Source: Paraburkholderia podalyriae (GTDB taxonomy: Bacteria; Pseudomonadota; Gammaproteobacteria; Burkholderiales; Burkholderiaceae). Taken from it: a stretch of DNA of 64,000 bases. Below the pieces are notes generated by a model. That model worked only from the letters and a program-made list of their open reading frames with translations, ran no database searches and had not been told where the DNA came from. The position numbers and the translations under genes were made by a program. Of this stretch, positions 26,339 through 35,543 are shown in pieces (position 1 is the stretch's first letter; every line of letters starts with the position of its first letter). The stretch is taken from the NCBI RefSeq assembly GCF_014397785.1, contig NZ_VZQQ01000004.1:285912-349911 (forward strand), written 5' to 3'.

Positions 26339-28228
26339 TCAGATCGCCCAGCAAGAGCAGCCGAATGCGCCCCAGAAGCCCTTTGCGTCCGAAGTCGGCA
26401 ATGCACTGGCCCACGCGCTCGCGTGCGCATGGCCGTGCACGCCGCAGGCGCTCGCGCAGGAGCACATCGCCGCGGCAGCGGCACGCCCGAGCGGCGCGCC
26501 CTCGCGTTGCGTAGCGCCCCAGCCGCCATAGCCGCCGTATTGGCGCACCGGCGACCAGTCCGGCATTGCAGGCGGGATGAGCTGATCGTGTTGCGAGAAT
26601 GGGCCCGCGCCCCAGACGATCTTTCCGCCGACCACCGTGAGCAATGCGGTGGTGCCGGCAATGTCGTCCTCCGCGCACGAGAAGAAGTCGCGGTCCGGAA
26701 CCATGAGGTCGGCGAGTTGCCCGGGCACGATGCGCCCTTTCTTGCCCTCTTCGTTCGAGAACCAGGTGACGTACTCCGTCCACATGCGCAGCGCGGTATC
26801 GCGATCGAGCAGGTTACGTTGCGGATACATCCGCAGACCGCCAACTGTCTTGCCGCTCACGAGCCATGCGAGCGACACCCACGGGTTGTACGACGCGACG
26901 CGCGTCGCATCGGTGCCGGCCGAGACCTTGATGCCCTTCTCGAGCATTCTCGCGACGGGCGGCGTGGCTTGTGCCGCTTGCGCGCCATAGCGCTCGACGA
27001 AATACTCGCCCTGATAGGCCATGCGATGCTGAACCGCGATGCCGCCACCCAGCGCCGCAATGCGATCCATCGATCGCTCGGAAACGGTTTCCGCGTGGTC
27101 GAAGAACCAGTTGATTCCGTCGAGCGGAATATCCTTGTTGACCTTCTCGAACACATCGAGCGCACGGCTGATGGTTTCGTCATAGGTCGCATGCAGGCGC
27201 CACGGCCAGCGGTTCTGTGCGAGTACCCGCACCACGCCTTCGAGTTCGCCTTCCATTCCGGGCGGCAGTTCGGGGCGCGCCACGCGGAAGTCCTCGAAGT
27301 CAGCGGCCGAAAACACCAGCATTTCACCCGCACCGTTGTGGCGGAAGTAGTCCGAACCATCGTGATACTTGACCGAGCCGGTCCAGTTCACGAAGTCTTC
27401 CTTTTCGGCCTTCGGCTTTTGCGTGAAGAGGTTGTACGCGATGCGCACCGTCATCTCTCCCACATCATGGAGCTTGCGGATGACTTCGTAATCGTCCGGG
27501 TAGTTCTGCGAGCCGCCGCCGGCATCGATCGCGCCGGTCACGCCAAGGCGGTTGAGTTCGCGCATGAAATGACGCGTCGAATTGTATTGATACTCCAGCG
27601 GCAGCTTCGGGCCTTTCGCGAGTGTCGCGTAGAGGATCGACGCATTGGGGTTCGCCAGCAGCAGCCCGGTGGGGTTGCCCGCGCTGTCGCGCATGATCGT
27701 GCCGCCCGGCGGCTCCGGCGTATCCTTCGTATAGCCCACGACGCGCAACGCGGCGGCATTGAGCAGCGCCCGGTCGTACAGATGCAGGATGAACACGGGC
27801 GTATCCGGCGCCACGGCGTTCAGCTCATCGAGCGTCGGCAGCCGTTTCTCTTCGAATTGGTGCTCGGTGAAGCCGCCGACCACGCGCACCCATTGCGGCG
27901 CGGGCGTGATCGCAACCTGCTGCTTGAGCATCTCCATGGCAACGGCGAGCGAGCGCACGCCGTCCCAGCGCAGTTCCATGTTGTAGTTCAGACCGCCGCG
28001 GATCAGATGCAGGTGATTGTCGATGAGGCCTGGCAGCACCGGCCGGCCACCGAGATCGATAACTTTGGTTGCGCGGCCCGCGAGCGGCATGACGTCGGTA
28101 TCGCTGCCGACCGCGACGAAGCGGCCATCGGCAATCGCCACGGCACTGGCGATCGGGTTCGAACGATCCAGCGTGGTGAACCGTCCGTTGTACAAAATGA
28201 GATCGGGATGAGTAGCGGTTGCGCTCAT
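26339..28228 (-). CDS. Amidohydrolase, YtcJ-like (Amidohydro_3)
   Basis: A 629-residue metal-dependent hydrolase. The N-terminal beta-sandwich (DLILYNGRFTTLD...GRFVAVG...VIDLGGRPVLPGLID) leads to the metal motif NHLHL (His-x-His, about 71-75). Later conserved parts are HATYDE (about 350), FDHAE (about 385), SAGTDATRVASYNPW with the Asp ligand, and GRIVPGQLADLMV near the end. The tail is unusual: the last 60 residues are rich in Ala, Cys and His (AAAAMCSCASACGVHGHAH), perhaps a flexible metal-binding extension. No signal peptide is seen. Members cleave amides, formamides or cyclic amides; the substrate is not determined. It precedes DoxX and follows XapX. Confidence 0.9.
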   Translation of the reverse strand: MSATATHPDLILYNGRFTTLDRSNPIASAVAIADGRFVAVGSDTDVMPLAGRATKVIDLGGRPVLPGLIDNHLHLIRGGLNYNMELRWDGVRSLAVAMEMLKQQVAITPAPQWVRVVGGFTEHQFEEKRLPTLDELNAVAPDTPVFILHLYDRALLNAAALRVVGYTKDTPEPPGGTIMRDSAGNPTGLLLANPNASILYATLAKGPKLPLEYQYNSTRHFMRELNRLGVTGAIDAGGGSQNYPDDYEVIRKLHDVGEMTVRIAYNLFTQKPKAEKEDFVNWTGSVKYHDGSDYFRHNGAGEMLVFSAADFEDFRVARPELPPGMEGELEGVVRVLAQNRWPWRLHATYDETISRALDVFEKVNKDIPLDGINWFFDHAETVSERSMDRIAALGGGIAVQHRMAYQGEYFVERYGAQAAQATPPVARMLEKGIKVSAGTDATRVASYNPWVSLAWLVSGKTVGGLRMYPQRNLLDRDTALRMWTEYVTWFSNEEGKKGRIVPGQLADLMVPDRDFFSCAEDDIAGTTALLTVVGGKIVWGAGPFSQHDQLIPPAMPDWSPVRQYGGYGGWGATQREGAPLGRAAAAAMCSCASACGVHGHAHASAWASALPTSDAKGFWGAFGCSCWAI

Positions 28229-28256
28229 TTGCGTTTCCTCGTTTCTATCAGTTCGA

Positions 28257-28424
28257 TTAAAAGCCCAACAACTGCCTCAGGGATGGAACGGCCTGTGCGC
28301 CGATCAACATGCCAAGCAGGCCGATGAGGGCAACGAGCGGAGGCGCGGGCGAGCGGACCTTGATCACGCTGTAGATCACGCCTATCAGCATCCCTGCACC
28401 GAGGGACACCAGATAAGTTTCCAT
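28257..28424 (-). CDS. XapX domain small membrane protein (copy in amidohydrolase operon)
   Basis: A 55-residue two-helix protein, METYLVSLGAGMLIGVIYS followed by the conserved VRSPAPPLVALIGLLGMLIG and a short tail. This is the XapX (DUF1427) family, whose function is unknown. The ATG at 28424 with GGAGAGACTGATCGT upstream is preferred; the upstream in-frame extension is not conserved. It is 28 bp before the amidohydrolase and 164 bp after the isochorismatase-like gene. Three further copies or relics lie at 29561, 31757 and 42017. Confidence 0.88.
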   Translation of the reverse strand: METYLVSLGAGMLIGVIYSVIKVRSPAPPLVALIGLLGMLIGAQAVPSLRQLLGF

Positions 28425-28588
28425 ACGATCAGTCTCTCCGTAAGGTTGGAATACTGATGCGAGACCTCGCGGTTCAACCCGAGTACCTCGCGGGGAATGC
28501 ACTGCAGCGCAGCGATCGGCAGACCGCGTGCGCTGCCGCCGACTTCACACAGAGCGCATCGCCCCGCTTTCGGCGATCGCGGAGGCGA

Positions 28589-29275
28589 TTAGCGTGCCGG
28601 TACAGCCGGCAGCACCTCGTGCGGCGTAGCCGTGCGCTGCGCTGCCTTATGGACCATCGTGTACGCGTAGTCGACGCCCATGCCGTACGCGCCCGAATGT
28701 TCCTTCGCGATCGCCATCACGGCGTCGTAGGTCGCACGGTGAGCCCAGTCACGCTGCCATTCGAGCAGGACCTGCTGCCACGTGACGGGCACGGCGCCCG
28801 CCTGGACCATGCGCTGCATCGCGAAGTCGTGCGCGTCTTTCGACGTGCCCCCCGATGCGTCGGCCACCATGTAAATCTCGTAGTCACCTTCGAGCATGGC
28901 GCAGAGCGCGAACGTCGTGTTGCAGACCTCGGTCCACAGACCCGCTACGACCACCTTCTTGCGGCCATTCGCGGCGAGCGCGTCGCGTACCTTCTGGTCG
29001 TCCCACGAATTCATCGACGTGCGTTCGAGCACCTTGTGCTCGGGGAACACGTCGAGCAGTTCCGGATACGTGTAACCCGAGAAGCTTTGCGACTCGACCG
29101 TGGTGATCGTGGTCGGAACGTTGAACACCTTGGCCGCCTTGGCCAGACCGACGACGTTGTTCTTCAGCACCTGGCGGTCGATCGACTGAACGCCGAACGC
29201 CATTTGCGGTTGGTGATCGATGATGATCAGTTGGCTGTTCTGAGGAGTGAGAACTTCGAGCTTCGAATTGTTCAT
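28589..29275 (-). CDS. Isochorismatase-like hydrolase (YcaC type)
   Basis: A 228-residue cysteine hydrolase: LIIIDHQPQMAFGV places the catalytic Asp20, and WTEVCNTTFA places the nucleophile Cys118, with the usual WDD segment between. The second half (DAVMAIAKEHSGAYGMGVDYAYTMV) is typical of longer YcaC-like proteins. The ATG at 29275 follows AAAGGACATACCCGTC; the upstream in-frame extension is not conserved. Enzymes of this group hydrolyse amides or carbamates (N-carbamoylsarcosine, nicotinamide, isochorismate). It heads the minus-strand operon and diverges from XapX at 29561. Confidence 0.88.
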   Translation of the reverse strand: MNNSKLEVLTPQNSQLIIIDHQPQMAFGVQSIDRQVLKNNVVGLAKAAKVFNVPTTITTVESQSFSGYTYPELLDVFPEHKVLERTSMNSWDDQKVRDALAANGRKKVVVAGLWTEVCNTTFALCAMLEGDYEIYMVADASGGTSKDAHDFAMQRMVQAGAVPVTWQQVLLEWQRDWAHRATYDAVMAIAKEHSGAYGMGVDYAYTMVHKAAQRTATPHEVLPAVPAR

Positions 29276-29560
29276 GACGGGTATGTCCTTTGAACCGGAG
29301 AGAGGGGGAAGCCGCCATGCCGGCATGACCGGCAGGCGTCCAATGTGCATTGGCGCTGGGCAATTCGACATCCAGCTCCGGTTATTTGACACGCAAGGAC
29401 AGAGCAGCAACAACTAAAAAGGGATTAAATTTTATTACCCAAAAAATTAATCTTAAAAGCTCTTAATTGGTATTTTCTTAATCCAGAGTAGCCGGTAGTC
29501 TTTTCACGAATTCGCTGGGTAGATCCTGTAACGGGACAAGTCGTCAATGAGACTCGCACT
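29276..29560. promoter_or_regulatory. Divergent promoter region with AT-rich repeats
   Basis: An intergenic stretch between the isochorismatase-like and XapX genes. The part from about 29414 to 29485 is strongly AT-rich and carries GATTAA (29423-29428) and TTAATC (29447-29452) half-sites plus TTAATTGGTATTTTCTTAATCC. A related GATTAA-N6-TTAATC lies upstream of the next XapX copy (31647-31664). Regulator sites for a LysR-type protein are likely. Confidence 0.5.
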
Positions 29561-29842
29561 ATGAAACCGTATATCCTTTCCTTGTTGGCCGGCATCCTTG
29601 CCGGGGTCGTCTACGCTGCGATCGGCGTGCAATCGCCAGCCCCGCCCACCATTGCGCTGATGGGCCTGCTCGGCATGCTGGCCGGCGAGCAGATACTTCC
29701 CCTCGCACGCAGGGTGCTCTCCGGTTACAAGTTGGGTGCCGCATGGCGCGAGGCGAAATGCAGCCAGCACATGTTCGGCTCCCTGCCGGGCGCTCAAGGC
29801 TCCAACGCGGCCGCAAGGGACCAGAAGCCATCCTCATTCTGA
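29561..29842 (+). CDS. XapX domain protein, C-terminally extended
   Basis: A 93-residue protein: two short helices with MKPYILSLLAGILAGVVYAAIG, the core VQSPAPPTIALMGLLGMLAGEQ, then an extra 38-residue soluble tail (GYKLGAAWREAKCSQHMFG...) not present in the 55-residue copy. It diverges from the isochorismatase operon. The 5' flank resembles that of the truncated copy at 31757 (shared GAGACTCGCA/AAGACTCGCA just before the start), showing a duplication. Confidence 0.85.
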   Translation: MKPYILSLLAGILAGVVYAAIGVQSPAPPTIALMGLLGMLAGEQILPLARRVLSGYKLGAAWREAKCSQHMFGSLPGAQGSNAAARDQKPSSF

Positions 29843-30088
29843 TCGGCATCTCTCGGGCGTCAGCCTAGACGAAGGCGTGCCCGACGTTGGCCATCGCGAC
29901 GCTTCAGTAACGTGACGACACGGTGTCCGAAGCAGTGAACGAGCGCCGCCCGCGGCTTAATGACATCGCCGCTAAAAGTTCAGCGCAGCAATTCTTTACG
30001 CATCGGTGCACGGTTGCCCGGCGAGCCGTACCGATACGCCCGAGAAGACCTTCGGTCACATCGCTCAATGCCTGGAGTCACGCTCGCT

Positions 30089-30240
30089 CAGCGCGCGCAA
30101 CACCGAATGCGCACCGAAGATAAGGTCGACGCGCGTGCCGGTCCACTTGACCTTGCCGGTGGTGCGGTCGCGGCCCTCTAACACGTCCTTCGCCTCCGAG
30201 ACCGGCTGCCATTCGGTGCCCATGTCGAGGAGGTTGGTGG
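30089..30240 (-). pseudogene. Catalase-peroxidase (KatG) fragment
   Basis: About 50 codons reading [15 protein letters not shown], then [22 protein letters not shown] and LRAL. This is the C-terminal domain segment of KatG. Nothing else of the 720-residue enzyme is present, so it is a relic left by a deletion. Confidence 0.82.
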
Positions 30241-30358
30241 TCGCGATTGGCATCGAGCTTAGGCGACGCGCGCCTGAAAGTCCTTGTGACAAGCCGAGGA
30301 TTTCTGAACAGACGCGCGTTGCCTCGCAGGCGCGTCACGCAGATCTCGTCGTAGCGCC

Positions 30359-31354
30359 TCAGGACTTGAGGAACGCGAGCAGGTCCGCATTGACCTGATC
30401 GACGTGCGTGCTGCACATGCCGTGCGGCGCGTCCTTGTACACCTTGAGCGTCGCGTTCTTGACGATCTTCGCCGAGAGCTTCGCCGAATCGTCGATCGGC
30501 ACGATCTGGTCGTCGTCGCCGTGCAGGATCAGCGTGGGCACGCTGATCTTCTTGAGGTCGTCGGTGTAGTCGACTTCAGAGAATTGCTTGATGCACTCGT
30601 ACTGGCCTTTGATCGAACCGGCCATGCCCTGGCGCCAGAAGTCCTGCGCGAGGCCCTGCGAGACTTTCGCGTCGGGGCGGTTGAAGCCGTAGAACAGCGT
30701 GGCCAGATCCAGATAGAACTGCGAGCGGTTCGCCGCCACGCCCGCGCGGATGTTGTCGAACACCGACATCGGCAGACCGTTCGGATTGTTCGCAGACTTG
30801 ACCATTTGCGGCGGCACTGCGCCGATCAGAACGGCCTTCGCCACGCGCTTTTCGCCATGGCGGCCGATGTAATGCGCCACCTCGCCGCCGCCCGTGGAAT
30901 GGCCCACGAGCATCGCGCCCTTCACGTCGAGCGCGTCCAGCACAGCCGCGAGATCGTCGGCGTAGGTGTTCATGTCGTTGCCCTCGGACGGCTGGCCCGA
31001 ACGGCCATGGCCGCGGCGGTCGTGCGCGATCACCCGGTAGCCCTGATTCACCAGGAAGAGCATCTGCGCGTCCCACGCGTCAGCCGAGAGCGGCCAGCCG
31101 TGCGAGAAGACGACCGGCATGCCCGTGCCCCAGTCCTTGAAGAAGATCTGCGTGCCGTCCTTCGCGCTCACGTAGTTGCCGCCGTGATGATGCGAGGTGC
31201 CGTGCGTACGCGCCGAACCGCCCGTCACGGACGCGGCTGCGTTCGCGGACAGGCTCGACATGGCTGCCACGGCGCCGGCCATGCCCGCACTTGCCGAAAG
31301 CAGCCTGCGGCGCGACGCCGAAGGCCTGGTCGAATCGATTTGCTGGGTGTTCAT
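30359..31354 (-). CDS. Tat-exported alpha/beta hydrolase, non-heme chloroperoxidase-like
   Basis: A 331-residue protein from the ATG at 31354 (GGAG upstream). The N-terminus carries a twin-arginine signal, [23 protein letters not shown], so export of the folded enzyme is expected. The mature part is the cofactor-free haloperoxidase/esterase fold: [24 protein letters not shown], nucleophile Ser153 in GHSTGGGE, the Asp in [10 protein letters not shown] and the His in APHGM. In this family, peracid formation can oxidise halides in vitro, while the natural role is usually esterase or lactonase activity. It lies alone between the KatG relic and the divergent XapX relic/antiporter unit. Confidence 0.9.
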   Translation of the reverse strand: MNTQQIDSTRPSASRRRLLSASAGMAGAVAAMSSLSANAAASVTGGSARTHGTSHHHGGNYVSAKDGTQIFFKDWGTGMPVVFSHGWPLSADAWDAQMLFLVNQGYRVIAHDRRGHGRSGQPSEGNDMNTYADDLAAVLDALDVKGAMLVGHSTGGGEVAHYIGRHGEKRVAKAVLIGAVPPQMVKSANNPNGLPMSVFDNIRAGVAANRSQFYLDLATLFYGFNRPDAKVSQGLAQDFWRQGMAGSIKGQYECIKQFSEVDYTDDLKKISVPTLILHGDDDQIVPIDDSAKLSAKIVKNATLKVYKDAPHGMCSTHVDQVNADLLAFLKS

Positions 31355-31756
31355 GCTAGATCTCCGTCGTTGCATCGCCGCGCGCGGGCGTGGCGACGAC
31401 TTTGCGTGTTGAGATGGATAGCGATGCGGCGAGGAGCGAGAACTCGCTGAATAGCGCCACATGCCGGCAGGCACTCTAATGATGCAAGCGGCCGAAGTCC
31501 TTGGCGCAAACTGAAAAGTCCTGAAATGAAGCCGCAATGCCTTTGCGCCCAGCGAGGCGCAAAAGCTTTAGCCACGATTCGGCGCCGTTGCCGCGCTCAC
31601 GCACGACCCCAAAGCTCGATCGAGCGGATATCTCGCATGCGCCAGAGATTAAATATTCTTAATCAGACTCTGCCTGATCCAGACGAACCTATACTTTTTC
31701 CGCGAGCCTTTCGCGTAGTTCCTGTCACGCCACGTTCACCAACCAAGACTCGCATC
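31355..31756. promoter_or_regulatory. Intergenic region with GATTAA-N6-TTAATC
   Basis: A 400-bp divergent spacer. GATTAAATATTCTTAATC (31647-31664) is a perfect inverted repeat of T-N11-A type, as LysR regulators prefer, and is followed by a block resembling the leader of the XapX gene at 29561. It probably drives the XapX relic and the antiporter. No gene is seen in the left half. Confidence 0.5.
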
Positions 31757-31843
31757 ATGAATCCGTACATCCCTTCGCTGCTTGCCGGTACTCTCGCCGG
31801 GGTCGTCTACGGTCTGATCGACGTGCAATCCCCGGGCTTCTAG
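31757..31843 (+). pseudogene. Truncated XapX gene (28 codons) used as antiporter leader
   Basis: MNPYIPSLLAGTLAGVVYGL followed by IDVQSPGF and a stop matches the first half of XapX. The core after VQSPAPP is deleted. The stop is only three bases before the ATG of the antiporter gene, so the fragment may still act as a coupling leader peptide. Confidence 0.85.
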
Positions 31844-31846
31844 CGG

Positions 31847-33427
31847 ATGAACAACGTCGAGTTTTTTCATTACCTCCTGCTGTTGATCTGCGGAGCGGGC
31901 GCCCTGACGTGGCTCGCGGAGCGCATCGCGATCCCGCCTGCCGTCGTTCTGCTGCTCGGCGGCTGTGTGATCGCAGTCGCCGGCAGGCGCGTACCCGACG
32001 TGGACCCGAACCTGCTGCTCGCGGCCGTGCTGCCGCCGCTGCTGATGTCGAGTTCGTTCTATACGGCGTGGAAGGAATTCCAACGCGGCATCGGCACGAT
32101 CGTTTCGCTCGTGCTCGGGGCCGTGACATTCACCACCGTCGCCGTGGCTGTCGCCGTGCATGCCTTCAACCCGAACCTGCCATGGGCGGCGTGCTTCACG
32201 CTCGGTGCGATCGTCTCGCCGCCCGACGCGGTCGCCGCCAAAGCGATCCTTCAGCGCCACCCGCTACCCGCCAGGCTCGTGGCCGTGCTGGAAGGCGAAA
32301 GCCTCGTGAACGACGCGTCGGGCCTGCTGCTCTATCAGATCGCAATCTCGGCAGCGCTAGCCGCGACGATCACGGTCACGAGCGGATCGGTGCTGTTCTT
32401 TACGCTTACCCTGATCGGCATCGCGGTCGGCATCGTGTGCGGCCAGGCCATGTGTTGGGTGCTGCCGCGTCTGGGCGATCCGATGCTCGGCATCGTCGTG
32501 ACCTTCGTTATGGCGTGGGCCAGCTACGGTATCGCGGAGGCCGTCGGCGGATCGGGTGTGCTGTCCGTCGTGACCTGCGGTCTCGTGCTCGGCATCCGCC
32601 AGCATCGGGTATTCAACGCCGATATGCGCATAAAAGCCAAGGCGACCTGGGAAGCGGTCGTGTTCGTGCTCGAGGCGCTGGTCTTCATCCTGATCGGCCT
32701 CACACTGCATGCGCTCCTTTCACGGGTGAATCACGAATCGGCCGTGTTGACGGCCGGGCTGCGTGTCGCGTTGCCGGCAACTGCGGCAGCCATCGTTGCG
32801 CGCCTCGCATGGGTGTTCGCTGCGATCTGGCTGCCCGACCAGATACGCGCGAAACGCTCGGGCCGCGAGCCGTGGAGCTTCAAGGAAGCGGTTGTGCTCG
32901 GCTGGGCGGGTATGCGCGGCGTCGTCAGTCTGGCGGCCGCAATCGCGCTGCCAGACAATTTCCCCGGCCGCGACCTGATCGTCTTCAGCACATTTCTGCT
33001 GATCATCGCGACGCTTGTCGTGCAGGGCGGCAGCCTCGCGCCGCTCATCCGGCTGCTGAAACTGCGCCCGACAGCCCGTCATACCATGTCCGAGCATGAG
33101 GCGCGCGCCCATGCGTTCGGCGCCTCTCTCGCTGCGCTCGAGGAAATCGACGAGCGCTCGTCCGGCATCGAACGCGCGACGTTCGAGCGGCTGCTAGCCG
33201 AATACCGGATTCGCGTCACCGCGAACGAAAGCGCATACCAGTTGGGTGCGGACCGAATCGAACACCGTGCGCACTTCCTGCGTGTCGAACTCGAACTCGT
33301 TGGCGTGTCGCGCGAGGCATTGCTAGGCCTGCATCGCGACGGCAAGGTGGACGACGCGGTCCTGCATCGCATCGAATCCGAACTTGATTTCGAGGAGCTG
33401 CGGCTGTTGCGGCTGCTCGAACCGTGA
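31847..33427 (+). CDS. Na+/H+ antiporter, CPA1 (NhaP) family
   Basis: A 526-residue inner-membrane protein with about 12 transmembrane segments to residue 405 and a cytoplasmic tail of about 120 residues. The CPA1 cation-binding motif EGESLVNDASGLL (about 146-158) has the Asn-Asp pair, and GWAGMRGVVSLAAAIALP (about 350) is the conserved later segment. It would exchange cytoplasmic Na+ (or K+) for protons and handle pH or salt stress. The ATG is three bases after the XapX remnant stop, so it was once an operon with XapX. Pirin follows after 41 bp. Confidence 0.92.
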   Translation: MNNVEFFHYLLLLICGAGALTWLAERIAIPPAVVLLLGGCVIAVAGRRVPDVDPNLLLAAVLPPLLMSSSFYTAWKEFQRGIGTIVSLVLGAVTFTTVAVAVAVHAFNPNLPWAACFTLGAIVSPPDAVAAKAILQRHPLPARLVAVLEGESLVNDASGLLLYQIAISAALAATITVTSGSVLFFTLTLIGIAVGIVCGQAMCWVLPRLGDPMLGIVVTFVMAWASYGIAEAVGGSGVLSVVTCGLVLGIRQHRVFNADMRIKAKATWEAVVFVLEALVFILIGLTLHALLSRVNHESAVLTAGLRVALPATAAAIVARLAWVFAAIWLPDQIRAKRSGREPWSFKEAVVLGWAGMRGVVSLAAAIALPDNFPGRDLIVFSTFLLIIATLVVQGGSLAPLIRLLKLRPTARHTMSEHEARAHAFGASLAALEEIDERSSGIERATFERLLAEYRIRVTANESAYQLGADRIEHRAHFLRVELELVGVSREALLGLHRDGKVDDAVLHRIESELDFEELRLLRLLEP

Positions 33428-33468
33428 CGGCTTGCCTCCACGTCGGCCCTTAACGAAAGGTATTCATC

Positions 33469-34353
33469 ATGCCCACTACGATCAAGGCTCTGCTCACGCC
33501 GCGCGAAAGCGACATCGGCAACCTGATCGTGCGGCGCGTGCTTCCCGCCCGTGCCGCGCGCCTCATCGGACCATTCATTTTCTTCGACCATATGGGGCCA
33601 GCCGTGCTGCCCGCTGGCAGCGGCGTGGATGTGCTGCCGCATCCGCATATCGGCCTCGCGACCGTCACGTACCTGTTCGAAGGCTCGTTCATGCATCACG
33701 ACAACCTCGGCTATCGGCAGAAAATCGTACCCGGCGACGTGAACTGGATGACGGCCGGTCGCGGCATCGTCCATTCAGAACGCACGCCGCTGGAGGATCG
33801 GCCAGTTGAACAGGCGATCCACGGCATTCAGACCTGGGTCGCGCTGCCTGTCGAACACGAAGACGCCGCGCCCGCGTTCATTCATCATCCGGCCGATACG
33901 CTGCCGACGTTCACGCGCGACGGGGCAACCGTACATGTGATCGCGGGCACGGCTTTCGGGAAGACCTCGCCGGTCGAAGTCTTTTCACCCACGCTCTCCG
34001 TCTATGCCGAGTTCGCGGCTGCCGGTCGCCTTGCACTCGATGCCGAGCACGAGGAGCGCGGCGTCTATCTCGTCGACGGAGATCTGACCATCGACGGGAC
34101 GCCGTTGTCTCCGACAACGATGGCCGTGCTGGAGCCGTGTGCAACGGTCGAACTCGCCAGCGCGCATGGCGCGCGCGTGATGCTCCTCGGCGGCGCGCAC
34201 CTGCCGGGCGAACGCTTCATCGAGTGGAATTTCGTGTCTGGTTCGCGCGAGAAGATTGTGGCTGCGCGGCAAGCCTGGGCTGCGCAGACCTTCGGCAAAG
34301 TGCCTGGCGAAGAGCATGAGTGGACGCCTCAACCCGAGCGTGGCGCACATTGA
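33469..34353 (+). CDS. Pirin family protein
   Basis: A 294-residue bicupin. The N-terminal metal site is complete: His58 and His60 in PHPHIG, His102 and Glu104 in VHSE, as in pirins that bind Fe and can show quercetin 2,3-dioxygenase activity. The C-terminal cupin has VYLVDGDLTIDG. The protein is cytoplasmic. Pirins are redox sensors or dioxygenases; the role here is not known. It follows the antiporter gene closely in the same direction. Confidence 0.92.
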   Translation: MPTTIKALLTPRESDIGNLIVRRVLPARAARLIGPFIFFDHMGPAVLPAGSGVDVLPHPHIGLATVTYLFEGSFMHHDNLGYRQKIVPGDVNWMTAGRGIVHSERTPLEDRPVEQAIHGIQTWVALPVEHEDAAPAFIHHPADTLPTFTRDGATVHVIAGTAFGKTSPVEVFSPTLSVYAEFAAAGRLALDAEHEERGVYLVDGDLTIDGTPLSPTTMAVLEPCATVELASAHGARVMLLGGAHLPGERFIEWNFVSGSREKIVAARQAWAAQTFGKVPGEEHEWTPQPERGAH

Positions 34354-34549
34354 GCATTGACTTGGGGAGCGATTGCGTTTGGCGCGTCATGCCGCTCATT
34401 GGGCGCCTCAAGAAGCCTTGACGCGCGCTTCGTCTCGACCAAGCAACGCATGAATCTGGCTGACTACCGGCCACGCCATCGCGATCAGGATGAAATCCAG
34501 TATGCTGGGCGCTTCAGCCGTCCGGCTCAGATGGATTTCGCTCTTCGCC

Positions 34550-35482
34550 ATGAATCTTTCCTTTGAAGTTCTTCAGGTGCTCGACGCGGTCGACCGAACC
34601 GGCACCTTTGCAAGCGCCGCCGAAACGCTGCATAAGGTGCCATCGTCGCTTACATATCTGGTGCAGAAGCTCGAGCTCGATCTTGGCGTCAAGCTGTTCG
34701 ACCGCAGCGGCCGGCGCGCCACGCTCACGCACGCGGGGCGCGTGGTCGTCGAGGAAGGCCGCCGTCTGCTGGCGGCCGCGGAAGACCTGGAATGCAAGGC
34801 CAGGCGCATCGAGCAAGGCTGGGAGTCCGACCTGTATGTGGCCGTCGACGAAATCATCCCGTTCGCGCTACTGTGGCATCACGTCGACGAGTTTTACAAG
34901 CTGAAGCTCGACACGCGCCTGCATCTGTCGAAAGAAGTGCTGGGCGGTTCGTGGGATGCGCTGCTCACGAGACGCGCCGACCTGATCGTCGGCGCGGCGG
35001 GCGACCCGCCGCCGATTCCGAATCTCGTCGCGAAGCCGATCGGCTCACTGCGACACGTGTTCGTGGTAGCGCCGGAGCACCCGCTCGCGTCATTGCCCGG
35101 ACCGCTGTCACTGGATGTGGTCGCACGTCATCGCGCTGTAGCGATTGGCGATACGTCGCGCAACCTCGCGCCGCGCACCATCGCGCTCGCGGACAATCAG
35201 GAAGTGCTGACCGTGCCGACGCTCGAAACGAAGCTCGCCGCGCAATTGCGCGGGCTGGCGGCGGGCACAATTCCGGAGTGCCTCGCCATCGACGCGCTCA
35301 GGCGCGGTGAACTCGTCAGAAAAGACGTGCTCGGCATGCGCGAGGTCACGCATTTTTATCTGGCGTGGCGCGACGACGAGACCGGCAAGGCACTGCGCTG
35401 GTGGGTCGAGCGGCTGGATCAGGCGGACCTGATCGACAAGGCCGTGCAACAGCAGATTCTGCAGACCCAGGTCAACGCGTGA
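34550..35482 (+). CDS. LysR-family transcriptional regulator
   Basis: A 310-residue LysR protein from the ATG at 34550 (MNLSFEVLQVLDAV). The winged helix (residues 1-60) includes TFASAAETLHKVPSSLTYLVQKLE and LFDRSGRRATLTHAG. An effector-binding domain follows (YVAVDEIIPFALL...DLIVGAAG...VFVVAPEHPLA). The upstream 20 in-frame codons lack LysR character and are excluded. It is the nearest LysR gene to the T-N11-A sites at 29423 and 31647 and so a candidate regulator of the XapX units. It is convergent with the next regulator. Confidence 0.9.
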   Translation: MNLSFEVLQVLDAVDRTGTFASAAETLHKVPSSLTYLVQKLELDLGVKLFDRSGRRATLTHAGRVVVEEGRRLLAAAEDLECKARRIEQGWESDLYVAVDEIIPFALLWHHVDEFYKLKLDTRLHLSKEVLGGSWDALLTRRADLIVGAAGDPPPIPNLVAKPIGSLRHVFVVAPEHPLASLPGPLSLDVVARHRAVAIGDTSRNLAPRTIALADNQEVLTVPTLETKLAAQLRGLAAGTIPECLAIDALRRGELVRKDVLGMREVTHFYLAWRDDETGKALRWWVERLDQADLIDKAVQQQILQTQVNA

Positions 35483-35543
35483 CATAGCGGAAGCTCAACG
35501 CCACGCAACGCAATGCAGGGCAATCCAACCACCCAACGCAGCG

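Noticed and set aside
26312..28327. 671-codon plus-strand frame
   Set aside because: Antisense shadow of the amidohydrolase gene in high-GC DNA; no motifs or ribosome site.
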